In this document: piece after piece, positions 7,500 through 15,557 of the stretch
How positions within the stretch are numbered: the first letter of the stretch is position 1
Layout: each line of letters opens with the position of its first letter
Assembly: GCA_029820995.1 (NCBI GenBank)
Contig: JALGUG010000026.1
Location: 1 to 41,420 of the forward strand
Reading direction: 5' to 3'
DNA from: Candidatus Zipacnadia bacterium
GTDB taxonomy: Bacteria > Armatimonadota > Zipacnadia > JALGUG01
DNA: 41,420 nt
The notes under the pieces: generated by a model
Databases searched by the model: none
Seen by the model: only the letters and a program-made list of their open reading frames with translations
What the model was told of the DNA's origin: nothing
Position numbers and translations under genes: made by a program

Positions 7500-8366
7500 T
7501 CACAGGCCACGTTGGATCTTGGCTGCCTCGACCGTGTTCTTGAGGAGCATGACCACCGTCAGCGGCCCCACGCCGCCGGGCACCGGCGTGATCATCCCGG
7601 CCACCTCGCACGCCTTGTCAAACTCCACATCGCCGACCGTCTTGCGCTTGCCCGTCGCCTCGTCCTTCACGCGAATGATCCCCACATCAATCACCAGCGC
7701 GCCGGGCTTGATCTGATCCGCCTTGATCAAATTCGGCTTGACCCCGACTGCCGAGATCAGAATGTCGGCCTTCTTGGTGTGCGCTGCGACGTCCTTGGTC
7801 GCAATGTGGCACACCGTGGTCGTAGCAAACTTGTCCAGCAGCAGCAGCGCGATCGGCTTGCCCACGATCTCAGAGTGCCCCACCATCACGACCTCGGCGC
7901 CCTCGATCTCATAGCCCGACTCCTCCACCAGCGTCACCGCCGCCTGCGCCGTACACGGCGCCATGCGCCGAATGCCTTGCACCACGCCGCCCAGGTTCGC
8001 CGGATGCACGCCGTCCACGTCCTTCTCGGGCGCCACCGCCTGCTGGATCGCGCGAGCATTGATCTGCTCCGGCACCGGCACCAGCAGAATGACGCCCGTC
8101 ACCGCCGGGTCGGCATTCAAATCCGCCACAACCTTCAGCAGCTCTTCCTGTGTTATCGTCGCCGGCTGCTCTCGCAGCTCGTAGCCGATGCCCAGTTCTT
8201 CGCAGGCCTTGGCCTGCTGCCCGGCGTACATCTTCGCGCCCTTGTTGTCTCCTACCAGCAGCGCCACCAGCGCAGGCGCGGGCTCACCGAGCTTCTTCAG
8301 CTCCTCCCGGAGCTCTCCCTTGATGCGTTCCGCAATCGGACCGCCTTCTAGTAGCTTGGCCGGCAT
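7500..8366 (-). CDS. folD: Methylene-THF dehydrogenase FolD, cyclohydrolase site altered
   Basis: The 288-residue product aligns along its whole length with FolD, which interconverts 5,10-methylene-THF and 10-formyl-THF in the methyl branch. The KDVDGVHPANLG motif, PCTAQAAVTLVEE, the Rossmann motif VGHSEIVGKP and the C-terminal ITPVPGGVGPLTV are present. Two cyclohydrolase residues are replaced: in the YxxxK motif the Lys is Gln (Y47...Q51), and the Gln of the usual QLPLP loop is Leu (L95). The Asp of KDVDG is kept. This predicts dehydrogenase activity with little or no cyclohydrolase. The start is ATG 8366 with GAGGGGGG upstream; an in-frame ATG at 8411 lacks a comparable site. It follows fhs by 71 nt. 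Confidence 0.93.
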   Translation of the reverse strand: MPAKLLEGGPIAERIKGELREELKKLGEPAPALVALLVGDNKGAKMYAGQQAKACEELGIGYELREQPATITQEELLKVVADLNADPAVTGVILLVPVPEQINARAIQQAVAPEKDVDGVHPANLGGVVQGIRRMAPCTAQAAVTLVEESGYEIEGAEVVMVGHSEIVGKPIALLLLDKFATTTVCHIATKDVAAHTKKADILISAVGVKPNLIKADQIKPGALVIDVGIIRVKDEATGKRKTVGDVEFDKACEVAGMITPVPGGVGPLTVVMLLKNTVEAAKIQRGL

Positions 8367-8437
8367 TGTACCCCCCTCTTTCTGGTGTGCCGTCTGAGAC
8401 CCCTTCGCCACTGCGCCGCGACTGGCCCATCGCGGTC

Positions 8438-10135
8438 CTAGAACAATCCCACCGTGTTGCCCTTCTCGTCAATATCTACATCCACTGCCGCCGGACGCGT
8501 CGGCAGCGCCGGCATGGTGGACATCGTGCCGCACAGCGGATACAGAAAGCCCGCTCCCACCGACGGCCGGACATCGCGAACCGGTAGTCGCCAGCCCGTC
8601 GGGCGGCCCTTAAGATCCGGATCGTGTGTCAACGACAGGTGGGTCTTGGCCATACAGATCGGCAGGTTCGCCAGACCGCCCTCGGTGAACTGTGCGATCT
8701 TCTTCTCCGCCTCCAGATCATAGTCCACGCCGTCGGCCCCGTAGATCTCCGTGGCAATCGTTTCGATCTTCTCCTTAATCGAAGCCTCCAGCGGGTACAG
8801 GAACTTCGTCTGCGCCGGCTGCTCACATGCCGCCACCACCGCTTCCGCCAATTCGGCTCCGCCCGGGCCGCCCTTCGCGTGCACGTAGCTGCGCACCGCC
8901 GCCGTCGCCCCGGCCGCCAACGCCTGCTCCTCTATGGCCTTCAACTCGTCCTCCGTGTCATACGGGAAGGCGTTGATCGCCACCACCACCGGCAGGTTCA
9001 TCTTTCCCATGTTCTCAATGTGCTTGGCCATGTTGGCGCAACCCGCCACCAACGCCTCCATATTCGGCTTCTTGATCTCGTCCATCGGGGGCTTGGTCCC
9101 CGGCTTGAACGTGAACGCCCCACCGTGCAGCTTCAGCGCCTTCACCGTCGAAACGATGACCACGGCGTTGGGCTGCATCCCGCCCACTCGGCACTTGATG
9201 TTGACGAACTTCTCGGCGCCGCAGTCTGCCCCGAAACCCGCCTCCGTCACCACGTAGTCCGCACACTTGAGCGCGATCTTGTCGGCCAGAATTGAGTTGC
9301 AGCCAATGGCAATGTTGGCGAACGGCCCCGCGTGCACAAATACCGGGCCACCATCCAGGGCCTGAATCAAGTTCGGCTTGATGGCCTCCTTCAGCAGCAC
9401 TGTCATCGCTCCGGCCGCCTGGAGGTCCTCCGCCGTCACCGGCTGGCCGTCTCGATTGAAAGCCACCCAGATCCGTCCCAGCCGCTCGCGAATGTCCTGC
9501 AATCCGCTGGTCAGCGCTAGAATCGCCATAACCTCCGAGGCCACTGTGATGTCGAAATGCGCCTCTCGCGGAACGCCGCCTCGCTTGCCTCCCAGGCCGA
9601 TTACCATGTTCCGGAGCGCCACATCATTCATGTCAACGCCCCGGTTCCAACTAATCGTCAAGGGATCAATATTCAGGGGGTTCTTGTGCCACAGGCTCGC
9701 GTCAATCATCGCCGCCAGCAGGTTGTTTGCCGCTCCAACAGCGTGGATGTCGCCCGTGAAATGGAGATTGAGATCCTCCATGGGAACCGCCTGCGCCTGG
9801 CCGCCGCCCGCTGCGCCTCCCTTGATCCCGAACGTGGGCCCCAGCGAGGGCTCCCGAATCGTAGACACGGCCTTCTTACCAATGTACCGCAACGCCTGAC
9901 CCAAGCCCAGATTGGTAACGGTCTTGCCCTCGCCCAGCGGTGTCGGTGTGATCGCGGTGACCAGGATGTACTTGGCGTCCGGCTCGTCCTTCAGCCGCTC
10001 GATCGCTGACAGGTGCACCTTCGCCTTGTACCGGCCGTATAGGTCTATTTCATCCTCGCTCAGGCCCAGCTCACCGGCCACCTCGACAATCGGTCGCATC
10101 TTTGCTGCCTGGGCAATCTCAAGGTCGCTTAGCAT
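8438..10135 (-). CDS. fhs: Formate-tetrahydrofolate ligase
   Basis: The 565-residue product is formyl-THF synthetase, which uses ATP to attach formate to tetrahydrofolate, the entry step of the methyl branch. The ATP site TPTPLGEGKT, the region EPSLGPTFGIKGGAAGGG and the conserved LTSGLQDIRERLGR are evident, and the length matches the family (about 555-560). I chose ATG 10135; a GTG at 10150 in the same frame directly abuts the GGAAGGGG sequence, which is too close to serve it. It lies between the BioD/DRTGG gene (79 nt upstream) and folD. Confidence 0.96.
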   Translation of the reverse strand: MLSDLEIAQAAKMRPIVEVAGELGLSEDEIDLYGRYKAKVHLSAIERLKDEPDAKYILVTAITPTPLGEGKTVTNLGLGQALRYIGKKAVSTIREPSLGPTFGIKGGAAGGGQAQAVPMEDLNLHFTGDIHAVGAANNLLAAMIDASLWHKNPLNIDPLTISWNRGVDMNDVALRNMVIGLGGKRGGVPREAHFDITVASEVMAILALTSGLQDIRERLGRIWVAFNRDGQPVTAEDLQAAGAMTVLLKEAIKPNLIQALDGGPVFVHAGPFANIAIGCNSILADKIALKCADYVVTEAGFGADCGAEKFVNIKCRVGGMQPNAVVIVSTVKALKLHGGAFTFKPGTKPPMDEIKKPNMEALVAGCANMAKHIENMGKMNLPVVVAINAFPYDTEDELKAIEEQALAAGATAAVRSYVHAKGGPGGAELAEAVVAACEQPAQTKFLYPLEASIKEKIETIATEIYGADGVDYDLEAEKKIAQFTEGGLANLPICMAKTHLSLTHDPDLKGRPTGWRLPVRDVRPSVGAGFLYPLCGTMSTMPALPTRPAAVDVDIDEKGNTVGLF

Positions 10136-10214
10136 CAGAATCCAGTGCACCCCTTCCCAAACGACGCGATACAGCAGAATCGGAGGCCCACAGGCTCACG
10201 CTCTCGAGCCTCCG

Positions 10215-11333
10215 TCAAGCACGGCATTCCAACAGGCGATCCAGCAACACGTCCAGCTCCACGTAGCGCGAGATGAGCTGCTTGGCCAGTTCCACCTTCG
10301 CCACATCACCGGGCATCGTCTTGGCGACCAGCGACGAGATCTCGGAGGCGACATCGTAGGTCCCGCGCTCGCTGGCAATCACCGGCACTCGACTCTCCTT
10401 AATGATCCGCATCACCGACTGCTGCGGCAAGATCCCGCTGGTCAGGCAGATCGCCACGGTCCCGGCAGCCTCCGGATCCAGCTCATCACAGCTCACCGCG
10501 GCCAGGATCAGGTCATCCCGATCGCCCGGAACGATGGCCAACACACCCTCCTCCAGAAACGGCAGCAGCCGGTGCGCCGGCGCGGCTCCGATGATGCACT
10601 TGCGTACCCGCCGGTCCAGCACGTCCTCGCCGTTGACCACCTGAGCTCCAATCTCGCCCACGATCTGCCGGACAGTCAGGTACGTCAAAGCCGGCTCAAA
10701 GGGCAGTGCCCCCAGCAGCGGTACCGATTGCGCTGCGAACCATTTCTCCAGTAACTGCTTGATCTCTGCCAGACGGTGCGATTGGATCTTGTTGGCGATC
10801 ACCCCCGTAATACAAACTCCCCGGGCGTCGAACAGCGCTCGATTCAGCGCGAACTCATCTATCGGCCTTCCTACTCCCGCTCCGGTGACGATTACCGCCC
10901 GGGCCCCCAGAAGTCGCGCCACCTCGGCGTTGCTCAGACCCACCACCGAGCCCACACCGGCGTGCCCCGTGCCCTCGATCACGACGATGTCCGCGTCCTG
11001 GGAGACGGCCTCAAAGCCCTGCTCAATCCGCCGCATCAAGGGCGTGCTGCTCTCACCCGAAGTGAGGAATTGCGTCGTGAATCCGGAGGGCAATGTGACC
11101 GGGTTCGCCATGCCCGGACGCGTACGCAAATGGCATACTTCGTGAATCAACACAACGTCGTTGTCTACCCGGTCTTCGCCCCACTGAATCGCTCGTTGGC
11201 CCACCGGCTTCATGTAGTGGGCCTTCAGTCCGCGTTCTATTAGGGCCTCGACCAACCCCAGCGAGACAAAGGTCTTCCCGCTATGCTGGCCGGTGCCCGC
11301 TATGTACAGCGGAGGATACTTCGAGGTGACCAC
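10215..11333 (-). CDS. BioD-like P-loop ATPase with DRTGG domain
   Basis: The 372-residue product has an N-terminal dethiobiotin-synthetase-like P-loop domain (GTGQHSGKT, residues 13-21; VVIEGTGHAGVGS Walker-B-like region) and a C-terminal DRTGG-type domain beginning around residue 230 (VNGEDVLDRRVRKCIIGA). The same pair forms the regulatory N-terminal half of long phosphotransacetylases such as E. coli Pta; here it stands alone with no Pta catalytic domain. Its role is unknown: possibilities are metabolite sensing for the acetyl-CoA pathway or a maturation ATPase. The start is GTG 11333 with GAGGCGAGG just upstream. Its position between a CooC gene and fhs argues for a pathway-linked job. 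Confidence 0.8.
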   Translation of the reverse strand: MVTSKYPPLYIAGTGQHSGKTFVSLGLVEALIERGLKAHYMKPVGQRAIQWGEDRVDNDVVLIHEVCHLRTRPGMANPVTLPSGFTTQFLTSGESSTPLMRRIEQGFEAVSQDADIVVIEGTGHAGVGSVVGLSNAEVARLLGARAVIVTGAGVGRPIDEFALNRALFDARGVCITGVIANKIQSHRLAEIKQLLEKWFAAQSVPLLGALPFEPALTYLTVRQIVGEIGAQVVNGEDVLDRRVRKCIIGAAPAHRLLPFLEEGVLAIVPGDRDDLILAAVSCDELDPEAAGTVAICLTSGILPQQSVMRIIKESRVPVIASERGTYDVASEISSLVAKTMPGDVAKVELAKQLISRYVELDVLLDRLLECRA

Positions 11334-11361
11334 CCTCGCCTCAGCCGCCGCCCGACCAGAA

Positions 11362-11440
11362 GCTCTTTCATAACCCGTGTGGGAGCGCGTTTACGCGCGA
11401 TTGCCACTGGTCGTTGAGGTTATGAAACCACCCCTAGGGT
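11362..11440. repeat. REP-like intergenic repeat, copy A
   Basis: This 79-bp element matches copy B at 17507-17586 along its length (roughly four of five positions identical, with one indel). It has an outer inverted repeat TTTCATAACC (11366-11375)/GGTTATGAAA (11418-11427) and an inner GC-rich hairpin GCGCGTTTACGCGC. The core GTGGGAGCGCGTTTACGCGC is similar in style to proteobacterial REP sequences mobilised by RAYT transposases. The right end overlaps the ancestral stop codon of the upstream CooC gene. Confidence 0.75.
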
Positions 11441-11504
11441 GCCAGGTATCTTGTGAGCAGCTCATCCACCGCCCTGACCGCCACGCTGTCCGCGGGCAAC
11501 GACA

Positions 11505-11538
11505 ATAGCGGCTCGCCGTTCATAGCGGCTCGCCGTTC
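11505..11538. repeat. Exact 17-bp tandem duplication in the CooC gene 3' end
   Basis: The 17-bp unit ATAGCGGCTCGCCGTTC occurs at 11505-11521 and again at 11522-11538 with no mismatch. Because 17 is not a multiple of three, the second copy shifts the frame of the minus-strand CooC gene and creates the TGA at 11520. Confidence 0.95.
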
Positions 11539-12209
11539 TGATCCCTCTGAGCCACCAGCTCGTCCTCCGGTATCCTCGCCGCCACGGTCAGTCCCGCCGC
11601 CTCCAGCACCTGCTCCGCTGCCGGCGCCAAACCGTTGCGCGCCCGATTGATCACGACCGCCCTCTTGCGCACTTCGGTCTTGAGCTCGGCAATCAGTTCC
11701 ACCACGCGCGCTGTCGTCTCAACTCCCCGCACTGTAGGATCAGACACCATAATCATCAAGTCCACGTCCCGCGTCGTGCGGCGGCTGAGATGCTCGAGCC
11801 CCGCCTCGCAATCCATCACGACCATCCGGTAATTCGCCGCCAGCCGATCCACTACCTGACGCAGAACATTGTTCGCGTAGCAGTAACAACCGGGGCCCTC
11901 CGGCCGACCCATCGCCAGCAGATCGAACCCCTCCGCTTCCACCAGCGACTGCTGAATCTGATACTCGAAATACTCCGGCTTGCTCATCCCGATCGGAATG
12001 CTGTCCGTGTCCTCCGCCGCAGCCTCGCGAATCCCTCCCACTGTTGCCTCGACCTTGACCCCGACCGCGGCATCCAGGTTCAAGTTGGGGTCGGCGTCCA
12101 CTGCCAGTACCGGCGTCCAGCCCCGGTCCAGCAGCCACCGCAGGCACAGCGCGGATACAACCGTCTTCCCCGAGCCCCCCTTGCCGGTCACAGCAATCAC
12201 CGTGCTCAT
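11520..12209 (-). CDS. CooC/AcsF-type nickel-insertion ATPase, C-terminus truncated by duplication
   Basis: The 229-residue product starts MSTVIAVTGKGGSGKT, the deviant Walker A (GKGGxGKT) of the MinD/CooC family, and has the CYCY cysteine pair near residue 110 that in CooC binds metal at the dimer interface. These ATPases insert nickel into CODH or acetyl-CoA synthase. It starts 4 nt after the stop of a second CooC gene. A 17-bp tandem duplication near the end gives an early TGA after NGEPL; without it the frame would continue for 23 residues (LLSLPADSVAVRAVDELLTR and further) to TAG at 11434-11436. The core fold should survive, so the protein may still work. Confidence 0.9.
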   Translation of the reverse strand: MSTVIAVTGKGGSGKTVVSALCLRWLLDRGWTPVLAVDADPNLNLDAAVGVKVEATVGGIREAAAEDTDSIPIGMSKPEYFEYQIQQSLVEAEGFDLLAMGRPEGPGCYCYANNVLRQVVDRLAANYRMVVMDCEAGLEHLSRRTTRDVDLMIMVSDPTVRGVETTARVVELIAELKTEVRKRAVVINRARNGLAPAAEQVLEAAGLTVAARIPEDELVAQRDQNGEPL

Positions 12210-12213
12210 GGTC

Positions 12214-12972
12214 TCAGCCCGATCCCTCCGCTGTGAGACGCTCCACGATCACTTCCAGCTCCCGCCGAAATCCTGCACCGGCGCTCGACCCCAGGATCGC
12301 CTCCGTCGGCAGGTCCGGATGCATGCCGATCGTGCCCACCAGCTCCAGCGGCGCCAGCTCCTCACGCATCTCGTCCGCCTGGTCCGCCGACCGCACTTGG
12401 TTCGCAATTACCCGCACCCGCTTCATCCGCAGGTCAGCCGCCAACCGCGCGATGCGTTGTACCGTGCGCAAAGCCGCGGGCGTGGGCAACGTGACCACCA
12501 GGAGCTCGTCCATCGCCTGCACCGTTCCCCGCCCCAGATGTTCCAGACCCGCCTCCATGTCCACCACAATATGCTCCGGCAAGTCCACCAGTTCGCGCAG
12601 CAAGGCCCGCAAAACCGCATTCTCTGGGCACGCGCAGCCTCCGCCCCCCTCGCCGATGGTCCCCATCACCAGCAGCCGCAGGCTGTTGTGCCGCAGGCTG
12701 AACCGCTCGATCAGATCGGCCACCTGCGGGTTGAGATTGAAGATCGGCCCCTGTGTCGCCCCCGCCCGCTCACTCAAGAGCTCCCGCATCTCCACCAGAG
12801 GCCGTACCTCCCGAAGTTGCTCCTCCGGCAGCACCAAGGCGTATCCGAGGCAGTTGTTCGAATCGGCATCCACCGCCAAAACCGGCTCGCCGCGCTCCGC
12901 CAGCAGCAGGATCAGCCCCGCGCTGATGCTCGTCTTCCCGACCCCTCCCTTGCCCGCCACCGCAACCTTCAT
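12214..12972 (-). CDS. cooC: CooC/AcsF-type nickel-insertion ATPase
   Basis: The 252-residue product begins MKVAVAGKGGVGKTSISAGL (deviant Walker A) and contains the CooC-type cysteine pair in GGGGCACPEN at about residue 112 and the VVDMEAGLEHLGRG switch region. Members of this family bind ATP and nickel to mature CODH (CooC) or ACS (AcsF). The start overlaps the stop of the DUF166 gene by ATGA, so the two are translationally coupled. Two such ATPases side by side fit one for the C-cluster of CooS and one for the A-cluster of AcsB, but which does which cannot be told. Confidence 0.92.
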   Translation of the reverse strand: MKVAVAGKGGVGKTSISAGLILLLAERGEPVLAVDADSNNCLGYALVLPEEQLREVRPLVEMRELLSERAGATQGPIFNLNPQVADLIERFSLRHNSLRLLVMGTIGEGGGGCACPENAVLRALLRELVDLPEHIVVDMEAGLEHLGRGTVQAMDELLVVTLPTPAALRTVQRIARLAADLRMKRVRVIANQVRSADQADEMREELAPLELVGTIGMHPDLPTEAILGSSAGAGFRRELEVIVERLTAEGSG

Positions 12973-13661
12973 GTCTGATCCTGAGCCTTTCGCAACCCTT
13001 CCTCCACCGCAGCCTCCATCAGGTACAACGACAGGTGCATCACGGTTTCGCCCAGCCGCGGATCCATCTCCATGCTCGCCAGACAGGGCCGCGTATGGTG
13101 CAAGACCTTGGCCGCCTCAATCAGCGAGTCATCGGCCGGACGGCCCACGAGCCGCTCAGCCACCCAGTGGGTCAACCCGCAGGGCGACCCCTGCACGCAC
13201 TCCGCTGCCGCCACCTTCCCGTCCTCCACAGTCAGCCGAATCTGCGGACGCCCCACCTGAAACTCCCGGCAGAACTCTCGCACCACGTCGCCCTGCGGCT
13301 CCAGATTGCAGAACGGCTTAGGCAGAGCGCACTCCAGCCCCTCCGCCCGACACTGATCCGAAATCTGCGGGATCAACCCCGGTCTGAGCCACGAGGGGTT
13401 CTCAACGGAGACGATCAGGGCCCGGCCGCCCCGTTCGGCCATAATCGCCGGCAACTCGGCCAGGATATCTTGATGCACACCCATACAGATTACGACATCG
13501 GCCGCACCCGCTTCCGGCGGCAGCACCTCCCGCGCATCGTCAATCGGAATGGGGAGTACGCCCATGACTTGAAACGGCCTCACCCGCTCCGAACGGGAGC
13601 TCAAATACTCCAGCACCACCTCCGCATAGCGCCCTCCGGTGTGCAGAACGTCAACATCCAC
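12969..13661 (-). CDS. DUF166-like protein
   Basis: The 230-residue product resembles the DUF166 family, which occurs in archaea and in bacteria with acetyl-CoA pathway genes and has no settled function. It contains a conserved-looking C-terminal segment with cysteines and histidines (CVQGSPCGLTHWVAERLVG and VLHHTRPCLASMEMDP), suggestive of metal or cofactor binding. I chose the GTG at 13661, which follows GGAGGAA by 6 nt and overlaps the acsE stop in TAGTG; upstream codons in this frame only shadow acsE. The 3' end overlaps cooC by ATGA. This double coupling ties it to methyl transfer and CODH/ACS maturation. Confidence 0.75.
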   Translation of the reverse strand: MDVDVLHTGGRYAEVVLEYLSSRSERVRPFQVMGVLPIPIDDAREVLPPEAGAADVVICMGVHQDILAELPAIMAERGGRALIVSVENPSWLRPGLIPQISDQCRAEGLECALPKPFCNLEPQGDVVREFCREFQVGRPQIRLTVEDGKVAAAECVQGSPCGLTHWVAERLVGRPADDSLIEAAKVLHHTRPCLASMEMDPRLGETVMHLSLYLMEAAVEEGLRKAQDQT

Positions 13662-14452
13662 TATGTCTTCCTCCGGTACGCCTTCAAGAAATCGTCGCAG
13701 TACACCGCCTTGTTCAAGAGCACCTCGGCAGTAATCATGGCGTCCATCAGTTCCGAATCCATGGGATCCACAATCGCCGCATCCAGGCCGCCGGCCAGGC
13801 ACATCACCAGCGCCGTGCGATTGATCAGCTCCCGATGCCGTGCCCCCTGCGACACGTTACTCAGCCCCACCACCGTCTTGGGCGGCGGATCGGCCAGTAG
13901 CTTGGTTTGCCGGATCGTCTCCATCACCTGGCCGGGATTGGTCTGCTGCGCGTTCACGGGCAGGATCACAGCGTCAATATACAGGTCTTCCGCGGCGATG
14001 CCATGCTCCATCGCGCCGGCTAGCAGCTTCAGCGCCACCTCCATCCGACCCGCAGCGTCGTGCGGCACGCCGTTCTCGTCAATCGTCAAGCCAATGATCG
14101 CGCAGCCGTGTTCCGCGGCAATGGGGAACAGCTTCTCCATCTTGGCCTGCTCCCCCGTCGTCGAGTTGATCACCGCCTTGCCCCCGGCGGCCTCCACGCC
14201 GGCCGTGATCGCGTCGGGCTTAGTGCTGTCAATCGCCAGTGGAGCGTCCGTTACCTCCCGAATCGATTCCACCAGCCATGCCATCGCCGACACCGCATCA
14301 GCCGCTCCCGGACCCACGTTCACATCCAGACAGTCCGCCCCACACTCCACCTGCCGCTGGGCCAGATCCTGGATCACGCCCTTGTCTTGGTTCTTGAGGG
14401 CATCTCGCACGTCATTGAACATCCCGTTGATCCGCTCACCGATTACGTACAT
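13661..14452 (-). CDS. acsE: Methyl-THF:corrinoid iron-sulfur protein methyltransferase
   Basis: The 263-residue product starts MYVIGERINGMFNDV and has the pterin-binding TIM-barrel motifs CLDVNVGP and INSTTGE, matching AcsE (about 262 residues). It transfers the methyl group of 5-methyl-THF to Co(I) of AcsC/AcsD. The ATG at 14452 follows a GGGGGG run; in-frame codons upstream to 14521 have no family similarity. It lies 88 nt after acsD. Confidence 0.95.
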   Translation of the reverse strand: MYVIGERINGMFNDVRDALKNQDKGVIQDLAQRQVECGADCLDVNVGPGAADAVSAMAWLVESIREVTDAPLAIDSTKPDAITAGVEAAGGKAVINSTTGEQAKMEKLFPIAAEHGCAIIGLTIDENGVPHDAAGRMEVALKLLAGAMEHGIAAEDLYIDAVILPVNAQQTNPGQVMETIRQTKLLADPPPKTVVGLSNVSQGARHRELINRTALVMCLAGGLDAAIVDPMDSELMDAMITAEVLLNKAVYCDDFLKAYRRKT

Positions 14453-14540
14453 GACTACCCCCCTAGAAAAATGGCGATACGGCTTCCCCCCTCCGCTCAA
14501 GCCTTGCGCGCCGGTCACCACCCGGCATGCCCCCCCGGCC

Positions 14541-15512
14541 CTATGCCTCCTCGGCCGCCAGCTCTTGCACCATCTCCCGAACGAGGCGCACCGCCTCCGG
14601 ATGCCACATCACTACAATGTCGCAGCCCCCGTGAATGAAGGTCGTCGCCGTCGCGGCCTCCCAGATGATCCCTCGCCGCTCGCCCGAGCCCCATTCCGGC
14701 GCCTCATCCTCTCCCAGCCGCGCCTCCTTCACCTTCCAGGCCTCGGACCCCACTACGCCCAGCATTGGCATCGAGAGCATCGCGTCGCCGCCCAACGCCG
14801 CCAGGCGCGTCCGCTCCATGATCGAGTACGCGTACTCGACCCCATACCCCAGACCCCCCGTGGTCTGGTACATCACAATCCTCTGCGGGTCGAAACCCAT
14901 GTCCGTCACCAGGATGTTAACCTGCTTCTGAATATTGATATCCAGCGGGGCCTGGTTGATGATCAGGTGTCCGTCCGCCTGTGCGCAGGCAGTGATCGTC
15001 TTGTAGCTGTCCTCTTCCGCCGACCCCAACAGGCAGCGCTCTCCCGCTCCCGCCTGGCTGCACGCCGGCCAGATCTCGCTGTCCTTCCCGTAGTCGCCGC
15101 AGCCCCAGATGATCAACGGCACTCCCACGGCCTCCAGCACCGCCTTGACCTTCGCCGCACACTCGTCCGGCGAGGCGTTCGTCCCCTCCGGATCGGCACT
15201 TACCAGTCGCAGGCAAATCAGGTCCGCTCCATATTCCTCCGCGCACTTCTTCGCCCACGCCGCCGGATCGGCGTACACATCCTGGAACGCTTCCTCCAGC
15301 GCAGGAGGCCAGTCCGTAGGAGCCTCGTCCAGCACCTCCATGGCGATCGCCACCCCGTGAGGCGTGGCCCCCTCGAAGTGCAGGAACGGAAGCGTGGTCT
15401 CGCCGCCGACCGTCACCGTCGAAGTGCGCGTGCCCCCCTCAGCGCTCGTGGCGCCTAGTGTAACTTCGTTGACTGCAGCCGTCCACTTCTCCACGGGAAT
15501 CTCAAGGCTCAT
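14541..15512 (-). CDS. acsD: CODH/ACS corrinoid iron-sulfur protein small subunit (delta)
   Basis: The 323-residue product matches AcsD/CdhD, the TIM-barrel partner of AcsC that helps cradle the cobamide. Typical segments are VIIWGCGDYGKD-like PLIIWGCGDYGKD, YQTTGGLGYGVEYAYSIMER and the C-terminal CDIVVMWHPEAVRLVREM. The length is as expected. The ATG at 15512 is preceded by AAAGGAG. It lies between acsV and acsE in the order acsB-acsC-acsV-acsD-acsE. Confidence 0.96.
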   Translation of the reverse strand: MSLEIPVEKWTAAVNEVTLGATSAEGGTRTSTVTVGGETTLPFLHFEGATPHGVAIAMEVLDEAPTDWPPALEEAFQDVYADPAAWAKKCAEEYGADLICLRLVSADPEGTNASPDECAAKVKAVLEAVGVPLIIWGCGDYGKDSEIWPACSQAGAGERCLLGSAEEDSYKTITACAQADGHLIINQAPLDINIQKQVNILVTDMGFDPQRIVMYQTTGGLGYGVEYAYSIMERTRLAALGGDAMLSMPMLGVVGSEAWKVKEARLGEDEAPEWGSGERRGIIWEAATATTFIHGGCDIVVMWHPEAVRLVREMVQELAAEEA

Positions 15513-15557
15513 CAGTATGCCGCTCCTTTAGGCCACGCCGCGCTGCTCGCGACGGTT

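Noticed and set aside
13035..15458. 807-codon open frame on the plus strand
   Set aside because: It is antisense to DUF166, acsE and acsD, has low-complexity Arg/Pro/His-rich composition, and reflects the lack of stop codons in GC-rich DNA.
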